Origin: Vespa crabro
Taxonomy: Eukaryota > Arthropoda > Insecta > Hymenoptera > Vespidae
DNA: 64,000 nucleotides
Reading direction: 5' to 3'
Assembly: GCF_910589235.1 (NCBI RefSeq)
Contig: NW_025813596.1
Coordinates: 62,001 to 126,000 of the forward strand
Shown in pieces: positions 1 through 10,571 of this stretch. The stretch's first letter is position 1. Each line of letters opens with the position of its first letter. The notes under the pieces are model-generated. The model saw only the letters and a program-made list of their open reading frames with translations. It made no database searches and had not been told where the DNA came from. The position numbers were made by a program, and so were the translations under genes.

Positions 1-477
1 AACATTTTTCTAACTGTGGCACAAGTATTATTAAAGATTTCACGATTTTATCTTCGCATATACAGAAATTCGCGTATGTCGATTACGTTTTTCGACAATT
101 ATCATATGAAAACGCGTATTTAAACATTGTAAAAACGTTATATTCTTGTTATATTCTTTATTCTGCATCGATAGAATATAAAATCATTGAAATTGAACGA
201 GATTTCAAGTTTTCGTTTTTCGACGATACGCGTATATGAGCGAAAAATCGTATATACGATATGAAAGAATGTTAAAAACTTTGATTCCAATATAAAATAG
301 ATGTTTGATCTTATGAAATGCATTGTTCTGAATCGATTGGTAACATTTTTCTAACTGTGGCACAAGTATTATTAAAGATTTCACGATTTTATCTTCGCAT
401 ATACCGAAATTCGCGTATGTCGATTACGTTTTTCGACAATTATCATATGAAAACGCGTATTTAAACATAGTAAAAAC

Positions 478-499
478 GTTATATTCTTGTTATATTCTT
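478..499. repeat. Perfect 11-bp tandem duplication inside the unit
   Basis: The 11-mer GTTATATTCTT occurs twice back to back (478-488 and 489-499), followed by TATTCT at 500-505, which resembles a decayed third copy. The block is present in every unit at positions 137-158. A T to G change at position 138 of the first copy marks units 20, 25, 35, 40, 112, 117 and 124; a T to A change at position 155 of the second copy marks units 18, 23, 31, 56 and 59. The duplication must predate amplification of the array. Confidence 0.9.
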
Positions 500-527
500 T
501 ATTCTGCATCGATAGAATATAAAATCA

Positions 528-549
528 TTGAAATTGAACGAGATTTCAA
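528..549. other. Inverted repeat with 7-bp arms and 8-base spacer
   Basis: TTGAAAT at 528-534 is the exact reverse complement of ATTTCAA at 543-549, with eight bases between. It lies at unit positions 187-208 in all copies and could form a small hairpin in single-stranded DNA or RNA. No function is known to me; short dyads are common in satellites. Confidence 0.75.
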
Positions 550-554
550 GTTTT

Positions 555-601
555 CGTTTTTCGACGATACGCGTATATGAGCGAAAAATCGTATATACGA
601 T
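555..601. other. Dyad-symmetry cluster of the satellite unit
   Basis: Within 47 bases there are three overlapping symmetric elements. Arms TTTTTCG (557-563) and CGAAAAA (582-588) form a 7-bp inverted repeat. Between them lies the perfect 10-bp palindrome ATACGCGTAT (567-576). Immediately after comes the perfect 14-bp palindrome ATCGTATATACGAT (588-601). CGTATAT (572-578) can also pair with ATATACG (593-599), giving an alternative fold. These are unit positions 214-260, present in essentially every copy. The cluster holds 8 of the unit's 22 CpG, and 214-237 falls in a stretch with no recurrent variant. A protein-binding or cruciform-forming role is possible but unproven. Confidence 0.8.
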
Positions 602-3069
602 ATGAAAGAATGTTAAAAACTTTGATTCCAATATAAAATAGATGTTTGATCTTATGAAATGCAATGTTCTGAATCGATTGGTAACATTTTTCTAACTGTG
701 GCACAAGTATTATTAAAGATTTCACGATTTTATCTTCGCATATACCGAAATTCGCGTATGTCGATTACGTTTTTCGACAATTATCATATGAAAACGCGTA
801 TTTAAACATAGTAAAAACGTTATATTCTTGTTATATTCTTTATTCTGCATCAATAGATTATAAAATCATTGAAATTGAACGAGATTTCAAGTTTTCGTTT
901 TTCGACGATACGCGTATATGAGCGAAAAATCGTATATACGATATGAAAGTATGTTAAAAACTTTGATTCCAATATAAAATAGATGTTTGATCTTATGAAA
1001 TGCAATGTTCTGAATCGATTGGTAACATTTTTCTAACTGTGGCACAAGTATTATTAAAGATTTCACGATTTTATCTTCGCATATACCGAAATTCGCGTAT
1101 GTCGATTACGTTTTTCGACAATTATCATATGAAAACGCGTATTTAAACATAGTAAAAACGTTATATTCTTGTTATATTCTTTATTCTGCATCGATAGAAT
1201 ATAAAATCATTGAAATTGAACGAGATTTCAAGTTTTCGTTTTTCGACGATACGCGTATATGAGCGAAAAATCGTATATACGATATGAAAGAATGTTAAAA
1301 ACTTTGATTCCAATATAAAATAGATGTTTGATCTTATAAAATGCAATGTTCTGAATCGATTGGTAACATTTTTCTAACTGTGGCACAAGTATTATTAAAG
1401 ATTTCACGATTTTATCTTCGCATATACCGAAATTCGCGTATGTCGATTACGTTTTTCGACAATTATCATATGAAAACGCGTATTTAAACATAGTAAAAAC
1501 GTTATATTCTTGTTATATTCTTTATTCTGCATCGATAGAATATAAAATCATTGAAATTGAACGAGATTTCAAGTTTTCGTTTTTCGACGATACGCGTATA
1601 TGAGCGAAAAATCGTATATACGATATGAAAGAATGTTAAAAACTTTGATTCCAATATAAAATAGATGTTTGATCTTATGAAATGCAATGTTCTGAATCGA
1701 TTGGTAACATTTTTCTAACTGTGGCACAAGTATTATTAAAGATTTCACGATTTTATCTTCGCATATACAGAAATTCGCGTATGTCGATTACGTTTTTCGA
1801 CAATTATCATATGAAAACGCGTATTTAAACATTGTAAAAACGTTATATTCTTGTTATATTCTTTATTCTGCATCGATAGAATATAAAATCATTGAAATTG
1901 AACGAGATTTCAAGTTTTCGTTTTTCGACGATACGCGTATATGAGCGAAAAATCGTATATACGATATGAAAGAATGTTAAAAACTTTGATTCCAATATAA
2001 AATAGATGTTTGATCTTATGAAATGCATTGTTCTGAATCGATTGGTAACATTTTTCTAACTGTGGCACAAGTATTATTAAAGATTTCACGATTTTATCTT
2101 CGCATATACCGAAATTCGCGTATGTCGATTACGTTTTTCGACAATTATCATATGAAAACGCGTATTTAAACATAGTAAAAACGTTATATTCTTGTTATAT
2201 TCTTTATTCTGCATCGATAGAATATAAAATCATTGAAATTGAACGAGATTTCAAGTTTTCGTTTTTCGACGATACGCGTATATGAGCGAAAAATCGTATA
2301 TACGATATGAAAGAATGTTAAAAACTTTGATTCCAATATAAAATAGATGTTTGATCTTATGAAATGCATTGTTCTGAATCGATTGGTAACATTTTTCTAA
2401 CTGTGGCACAAGTATTATTAAAGATTTCACGATTTTATCTTCGCATATACCGAAATTCGCGTATGTCGATTACGTTTTTCGACAATTATCATATGAAAAC
2501 GCGTATTTAAACATAGTAAAAACGTTATATTCTTGTTATATTCTTTATTCTGCATCGATAGAATATAAAATCATTGAAATTGAACGAGATTTCAAGTTTT
2601 CGTTTTTCGACGATACGCGTATATGAGCGAAAAATCGTATATACGATATGAAAGAATGTTAAAAGCTTTGATTCCAATATAAAATAGATGTTTGATCTTA
2701 TGAAATGCAATGTTCTGAATCGATTGGTAACATTTTTCTAACTGTGGCACAAGTATTATTAAAGATTTCACGATTTTATCTTCGCATATACAGAAATTCG
2801 CGTATGTCGATTACGTTTTTCGACAATTATCATATGAAAACGCGTATTTAAACATAGTAAAAACGTTATATTCTTGTTATATTCTTTATTCTGCATCGAT
2901 AGAATATAAAATCATTGAAATTGAACGAGATTTCAAGTTTTCGTTTTTCGACGATACGCGTATATGAGCGAAAAATCGTATATACGATATGAAAGAATGT
3001 TAAAAACTTTGATTCCAATATAAAATAGATGTTTGATCTTATGAAATGCATTGTTCTGAATCGATTGGT

Positions 3070-6000
3070 AACATTTTTCTAACTGTGGCACAAGTATTAT
3101 TAAAGATTTCACGATTTTATCTTCGCATATACCGAAATTCGCGTATGTCGATTACGTTTTTCGACAATTATCATATGAAAACGCGTATTTAAACATAGTA
3201 AAAACGTTATATTCTTGTTATATTCTTTATTCTGCATCGATAGAATATAAAATCATTGAAATTGAACGAGATTTCAAGTTTTCGTTTTTCGACGATACGC
3301 GTATATGAGCGAAAAATCGTATATACGATATGAAAGAATGTTAAAAACTTTGATTCCAATATAAAATAGATGTTTGATCTTATGAAATGCAATGTTCTGA
3401 ATCGATTGGTAACATTTTTCTAACTGTGGCACAAGTATTATTAAAGATTTCACGATTTTATCTTCGCATATACCGAAATTCGCGTATGTCGATTACGTTT
3501 TTCGACAATTATCATATGAAAACGCGTATTTAAACATAGTAAAAACGTTATATTCTTGTTATATTCTTTATTCTGCATCGATAGAATATAAAATCATTGA
3601 AATTGAACGAGATTTCAAGTTTTCGTTTTTCGACGATACGCGTATATGAGCGAAAAATCGTATATACGATATGAAAGAATGTTAAAAACTTTGATTCCAA
3701 TATAAAATAGATGTTTGATCTTATGAAATGCAATGTTCTGAATCGATTGGTAACATTTTTCTAACTGTGGCACAAGTATTATTAAAGATTTCACGATTTT
3801 ATCTTCGCATATACCGAAATTCGCGTATGTCGATTAAGTTTTTCGACAATTATCATATGAAAACGCGTATTTAAACATAGTAAAAACGTTATATTCTTGT
3901 TATATTCTTTATTCTGCATCGATAGAATATAAAATCATTGAAATTGAACGAGATTTCAAGTTTTCGTTTTTCGACGATACGCGTATATGAGCGAAAAATC
4001 GTATATACGATATGAAAGAATGTTAAAAACTTTGATTCCAATATAAAATAGATGTTTGATCTTATGAAATGCAATGTTCTGAATCGATTGGTAACATTTT
4101 TCTAACTGTGGCACAAGTATTATTAAAGATTTCACGATTTTATCTTCGCATATACCGAAATTCGCGTATGTCGATTACGTTTTTCGACAATTATCATATG
4201 AAAACGCGTATTTAAACATAGTAAAAACGTTATATTCTTGTTATATTCTTTATTCTGCATCGATAGAATATAAAATCATTGAAATTGAACGAGATTTCAA
4301 GTTTTCGTTTTTCGACGATACGCGTATATGAGCGAAAAATCGTATATACGATATGAAAGAATGTTAAAAACTTTGATTCCAATATAAAATAGATGTTTGA
4401 TCTTATGAAATGCAATGTTCTGAATCGATTGGTAACATTTTTCTAACTGTGGCACAAGTATTATTAAAGATTTCACGATTTTATCTTCGCATATACCGAA
4501 ATTCGCGTATGTCGATTACGTTTTTCGACAATTATCATATGAAAACGCGTATTTAAACATAGTAAAAACGTTATATTCTTGTTATATTCTTTATTCTGCA
4601 TCGATAGAATATAAAATCATTGAAATTGAACGAGATTTCAAGTTTTCGTTTTTCGACGATACGCGTATATGAGCGAAAAATCGTATATACGATATGAAAG
4701 AATGTTAAAAACTTTGATTCCAATATAAAATAGATGTTTGATCATATGAAATGCAATGTTCTGAATCGATTGGTAACATTTTTCTAACTGTGGCACAAGT
4801 ATTATTAAAGATTTCACGATTTTATCTTCGCATATACCGAAATTCGCGTATGTCGATTAAGTTTTTCGACAATTATCATATGAAAACGCGTATTTAAACA
4901 TAGTAAAAACGTTATATTCTTGTTATATTCTTTATTCTGCATCGATAGAATATAAAATCATTGAAATTGAACGAGATTTCAAGTTTTCGTTTTTCGACGA
5001 TACGCGTATATGAGCGAAAAATCGTATATACGATATGAAAGAATGTTAAAAACTTTGATTCCAATATAAAATAGATGTTTGATCTTATGAAATGCAATGT
5101 TCTGAATCGATTGGTAACATTTTTCTAACTGTGGCACAAGTATTATTAAAGATTTCACGATTTTATCTTCGCATATACCGAAATTCGCGTATGTCGATTA
5201 CGTTTTTCGACAATTATCATATGAAAACGCGTATTTAAACATAGTAAAAACGTTATATTCTTGTTATATTCTTTATTCTGCATCGATAGAATATAAAATC
5301 ATTGAAATTGAACGAGATTTCAAGTTTTCGTTTTTCGACGATACGCGTATATGAGCGAAAAATCGTATATACGATATGAAAGAATGTTAAAAACTTTGAT
5401 TCCAATATAAAATAGATGTTTGATCTTATGAAATGCAATGTTCTGAATCGATTGGTAACATTTTTCTAACTGTGGCACAAGTATTATTAAACATTTCACG
5501 ATTTTATCTTCGCATATACCGAAATTCGCGTATGTCGATTACGTTTTTCGACAATTATCATATGAAAACGCGTATTTAAACATAGTAAAAACGTTATATT
5601 CTTGTTATATTCTTTATTCTGCATCGATAGAATATAAAATCATTGAAATTGAACGAGATTTCAAGTTTTCGTTTTTCGACGATACGCGTATATGAGCGAA
5701 AAATCGTATATACGATATGAAAGAATGTTAAAAACTTTGATTCCAATATAAAATAGATGTTTGATCTTATGAAATGCAATGTTCTGAATCGATTGGTAAC
5801 ATTTTTCTAACTGTGGCACAAGTATTATTAAACATTTCACGATTTTATCTTCGCATATACCGAAATTCGCGTATGTCGATTACGTTTTTCGACAATTATC
5901 ATATGAAAACGCGTATTTAAACATAGTAAAAACGTTATATTCTTGTTATATTCTTTATTCTGCATCGATAGAATATAAAATCATTGAAATTGAACGAGAT

Positions 6001-6138
6001 TTCAAGTTTTCGTTTTTCGACGATACGCGTATATGAGCGAAAAATCGTATATACGATATGAAAGAATGTTAAAAACTTTGATTCCAATATAAAATAGATG
6101 TTTGATCTTATGAAATGCAATGTTCTGAATCGATTGGT
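3070..6138. repeat. Near-consensus segment (units 9-17)
   Basis: Units 9, 10, 12 and 15 appear identical to consensus. Units 11 (3752-4092) and 14 (4775-5115) carry C to A at unit position 86, three units apart. Unit 13 has one private T to A at position 312. Units 16 and 17 (5457-6138) both carry G to C at position 36. No other sequence is present. Confidence 0.85.
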
Positions 6139-9100
6139 AACATTTTTCTAACTGTGGCACAAGTATTATTAAAGATTTCACGATTTTATCTTCGCATATA
6201 CCGAAATTCGCGTATGTCGATTACGTTTTTCGATAATTATCATATGAAAACGCTTATTTGAACATAGTAAAAACGTTATATTCTTGTTATATACTTTATT
6301 CTGCATCGATAGAATATAAAATCATTGAAATTGAACGAGATTTCAAGTTTTCGTTTTTCGACGATACGCGTATATGAGCGAAAAATCGTATATACGATAT
6401 GAAAGAATGTTAAAAACTTTGATTCCAATATAAAATAGATGTTTGATCTTATGAAATGCAATGTTCTGAATCGATTGGTAACATTTTTCTAACTGTGGCA
6501 CAAGTATTATTAAAGATTTCACGATTTTATCTTCGCATATACCGAAATTCGCGTATGTCGATTAAGTTTTTCGACAATTATCATATGAAAACGCGTATTT
6601 AAACATAGTAAAAACGTTATATTCTTGTTATATTCTTTATTCTGCATCGATAGAATATAAAATCATTGAAATTGAACGAGATTTCAAGTTTTCGTTTTTC
6701 GACGATACGCGTATATGAGCGAAAAATCGTATATACGATATGAAAGAATGTTAAAAACTTTGATTCCAATATAAAATAGATGTTTGATCTTATGAAATGC
6801 AATGTTCTGAATCGATTGGTAACATTTTTCAAACTGTGGCACAAGTATTATTAAAGATTTCACGATTTTATCTTCGCATATACCGAAATTCGCGTATGTC
6901 GATTACGTTTTTCGACAATTATCATATGAAAACGCGTATTTAAACATAGTAAAAACGGTATATTCTTGTTATATTCTTTATTCTGCATCGATAGAATATA
7001 AAATCATTGAAATTGAACGAGATTTCAAGTTTTCGTTTTTCGACGATACGCGTATATGAGCGAAAAATCGTATATACGATATGAAAGAATGTTAAAAACT
7101 TTGATTCCAATATAAAATAGATGTTTGATCTTATGAAATGCAATGTTCTGAATCGATTGGTAACATTTTTCTAACTGTGGCACAAGTATTATTAAACATT
7201 TCACGATTTTATCTTCGCATATACCGAAATTCGCGTATGTCGATTACGTTTTTCGACAATTATCATATGAAAACGCGTATTTAAACATAGTAAAAACGTT
7301 ATATTCTTGTTATATTCTTTATTCTGCATCGATAGAATATAAAATCATTGAAATTGAACGAGATTTCAAGTTTTCGTTTTTCGACGATACGCGTATATGA
7401 GCGAAAAATCGTATATACGATATGAAAGAATGTTAAAAACTTTGATTCCAATATAAAATAGATGTTTGATCTTATGAAATGCAATGTTCTGAATCGATTG
7501 GTAACATTTTTCTAACTGTGGCACAAGTATTATTAAAGATTTCACGATTTTATCTTCGCATATACCGAAATTCGCGTATGTCGATTACGTTTTTCGACAA
7601 TTATCATATGAAAACGCGTATTTAAACATAGTAAAAACGTTATATTCTTGTTATATTCTTTATTCTGCATCGATAGAATATAAAATCATTGAAATTGAAC
7701 GAGATTTCAAGTTTTCGTTTTTCGACGATACGCGTATATGAGCGAAAAATCGTATATACGATATGAAAGAATGTTAAAAACTTTGATTCCAATATAAAAT
7801 AGATGTTTGATCTTATGAAATGCAATGTTCTGAATCGATTGGTAACATTTTTCTAACTGTGGCACAAGTATTATTAAAGATTTCACGATTTTATCTTCGC
7901 ATATACCGAAATTCGCGTATGTCGATTACGTTTTTCGACAATTATCATATGAAAACGCGTATTTAAACATAGTAAAAACGTTATATTCTTGTTATATACT
8001 TTATTCTGCATCGATAGAATATAAAATCATTGAAATTGAACGAGATTTCAAGTTTTCGTTTTTCGACGATACGCGTATATGAGCGAAAAATCGTATATAC
8101 GATATGAAAGAATGTTAAAAACTTTGATTCCAATATAAAATAGATGTTTGATCTTATGAAATGCAATGTTCTGAATCGATTGGTAACATTTTTCTAACTG
8201 TGGCACAAGTATTATTAAAGATTTCACGATTTTATCTTCGCATATACCGAAATTCGCGTATGTCGATTAAGTTTTTCGACAATTATCATATGAAAACGCG
8301 TATTTAAACATAGTAAAAACGTTATATTCTTGTTATATTCTTTATTCTGCATCGATAGAATATAAAATCATTGAAATTGAACGAGATTTCAAGTTTTCGT
8401 TTTTCGACGATACGCGTATATGAGCGAAAAATCGTATATACGATATGAAAGAATGTTAAAAACTTTGATTCCAATATAAAATAGATGTTTGATCTTATGA
8501 AATGCAATGTTCTGAATCGATTGGTAAAATTTTTCAAACTGTGGCACAAGTATTATTAAAGATTTCACGATTTTATCTTCGCATATACCGAAATTCGCGT
8601 ATGTCGATTACGTTTTTCGACAATTATCATATGAAAACGCGTATTTAAACATAGTAAAAACGGTATATTCTTGTTATATTCTTTATTCTGCATCGATAGA
8701 ATATAAAATCATTGAAATTGAACGAGATTTCAAGTTTTCGTTTTTCGACGATACGCGTATATGAGCGAAAAATCGTATATACGATATGAAAGAATGTTAA
8801 AAACTTTGATTCCAATATAAAATAGATGTTTGATCTTATGAAATGCAATGTTCTGAATCGATTGGTAACATTTTTCTAACTGTGGCACAAGTATTATTAA
8901 ACATTTCACGATTTTATCTTCGCATATACCGAAATTCGCGTATGTCGATTACGTTTTTCGACAATTATCATATGAAAACGCGTATTTAAACATAGTAAAA
9001 ACGTTATATTCTTGTTATATTCTTTATTCTGCATCGATAGAATATAAAATCATTGAAATTGAACGAGATTTCAAGTTTTCGTTTTTCGACGATACGCGTA

Positions 9101-9548
9101 TATGAGCGAAAAATCGTATATACGATATGAAAGAATGTTAAAAACTTTGATTCCAATATAAAATAGATGTTTGATCTTATGAAATGCAATGTTCTGAATC
9201 GATTGGTAACATTTTTCTAACTGTGGCACAAGTATTATTAAAGATTTCACGATTTTATCTTCGCATATACCGAAATTCGCGTATGTCGATTACGTTTTTC
9301 GACAATTATCATATGAAAACGCGTATTTAAACATAGTAAAAACGTTATATTCTTGTTATATTCTTTATTCTGCATCGATAGAATATAAAATCATTGAAAT
9401 TGAACGAGATTTCAAGTTTTCGTTTTTCGACGATACGCGTATATGAGCGAAAAATCGTATATACGATATGAAAGAATGTTAAAAACTTTGATTCCAATAT
9501 AAAATAGATGTTTGATCTTATGAAATGCAATGTTCTGAATCGATTGGT
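6139..9548. repeat. Five-unit higher-order repeat, two copies (1705-bp period)
   Basis: Units 18-22 and 23-27 have the same marker order: 155A, then 86A, then 11A+138G, then 36C, then consensus. The first copy spans 6139-7843 and the second 7844-9548. The first unit of copy one also has 96T, 116T and 122G, and the third unit of copy two has an extra change at position 3, so the copies have diverged slightly since duplication. Five changes shared in order make chance recurrence very unlikely. Confidence 0.85.
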
Positions 9549-10571
9549 AACATTTTTCTAACTGTGGCACAAGTATTATTAAAGATTTCACGATTTTATC
9601 TTCGCATATACCGAAATTCGCGTATGTCGATTACGTTTTTCGACAATTATCATATGAAAACGCGTATTTAAACATAGTAAAAACGTTATATTCTTGTTAT
9701 ATTCTTTATTCTGCATCGATAGAATATAAAATCATTGAAATTGAACGAGATTTCAAGTTTTCGTTTTTCGACGATACGCGTATATGAGCGAAAAATCGTA
9801 TATACGATATGAAAGAATGTTAAAAACTTTGATTCCAATATAAAATAGATGTTTGATCTTATGAAATGCAATGTTCTGAATCGATTGGTAACATTTTTCT
9901 AACTGTGGCACAAGTATTATTAAAGATTTCACGATTTTATCTTCGCATATACCGAAATTCGCGTATGTCGATTACGTTTTTCGACAATTATCATATGAAA
10001 ACGCGTATTTAAACATAGTAAAAACGTTATATTCTTGTTATATTCTTTATTCTGCATCGATAGAATATAAAATCATTGAAATTGAACGAGATTTCAAGTT
10101 TTCGTTTTTCGACGATACGCGTATATGAGCGAAAAATCGTATATACGATATGAAAGAATGTTAAAAACTTTGATTCCAATATAAAATAGATGTTTGATCT
10201 TATGAAATGCAATGTTCTGAATCGATTGGTAACATTTTTCTAACTGTGGCACAAGTATTATTAAAGATTTCACGATTTTATCTTCGCATATACCGAAATT
10301 CGCGTATGTCGATTACGTTTTTCGACAATTATCATATGAAAACGCGTATTTAAACATAGTAAAAACGTTATATTCTTGTTATATTCTTTATTCTGCATCG
10401 ATAGAATATAAAATCATTGAAATTGAACGAGATTTCAAGTTTTCGTTTTTCGACGATACGCGTATATGAGCGAAAAATCGTATATACGATATGAAAGAAT
10501 GTTAAAAACTTTGATTCCAATATAAAATAGATGTTTGATCTTATGAAATGCAATGTTCTGAATCGATTGGT
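9549..10571. repeat. Consensus units 28-30
   Basis: Three successive units with no difference from consensus that I can see. Together with unit 27 they form a uniform stretch between the five-unit repeat and its partial third copy. Confidence 0.8.

Larger units (their letters stand above)
342..682. repeat. Consensus-type reference unit of the satellite
   Basis: This copy matches the consensus at every diagnostic site, so it serves as the reference; a unit position equals the coordinate minus 341. It contains two MluI-type ACGCGT hexamers (453-458 and 569-574), one CATATG (444-449), two ATCGAT (508-513 and 673-678), two copies of the 10-mer AATATAAAAT (516-525 and 630-639) and two of the 11-mer CGTTTTTCGAC (427-437 and 555-565). 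A/T runs of 4-5 bases are spread along it. There is no GGG run, so no CENP-B box of the mammalian type (which needs CGGG) is present. Confidence 0.95.
1..3069. repeat. Array segment with 64A/323T units (units 0-8)
   Basis: Units 0 (1-341) and 5 (1706-2046) share three marker changes: C to A at unit position 64, A to T at 128 and A to T at 323. They are five units (1705 bp) apart. Unit 8 (2729-3069) has 64A and 323T; unit 6 has 323T only. Unit 2 (683-1023) is the most divergent here, with changes at positions 169, 176 and 269; unit 3 has a private change near its end and unit 7 one at about position 279. Units 1 and 4 are consensus. The 64A/323T combination reappears many times between 23 and 34 kb. 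Confidence 0.85.

Noticed and set aside
138..323. A 61-codon minus-strand open frame that recurs in nearly every unit (begins MHFIRSN, ends KNITRI)
   Set aside because: In the consensus it opens with TTG, not ATG; only units with 323T (such as 1-341) have ATG, and there is no internal Met. 341 is not a multiple of 3, so it cannot extend through the array. It lacks any recognisable domain and its identity across copies reflects satellite homogeneity. Not annotated as a gene.
516..639. TATAAAAT sequences (518-525 and 632-639) as promoters
   Set aside because: Such words are expected in 29% GC DNA and there is no gene downstream. No promoter can be supported.
666..676. GTTCTGAATCG resembling a tRNA T-loop / Pol III B box
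   Set aside because: It has an inserted T relative to GTTCGAATC, no acceptable A box lies upstream and no cloverleaf can be drawn; most likely chance.
342..682. Hammerhead ribozyme, as found in some animal satellites
   Set aside because: The core CTGANGA is absent from both strands of the consensus. CTGAATC at about 669-675 and the CTGATA created on the minus strand by 238C do not complete it.
342..682. CENP-B box
   Set aside because: The required TTCG(N4)A(N2)CGGG pattern is absent; the unit has no GGG.
6617..7143. Longer 67- and 75-codon versions of the same minus-strand frame
   Set aside because: They come from single substitutions that remove a flanking stop (138G) or open the upstream side (11A or 11G, again with a TTG start). 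They mark repeat variants, not genes.
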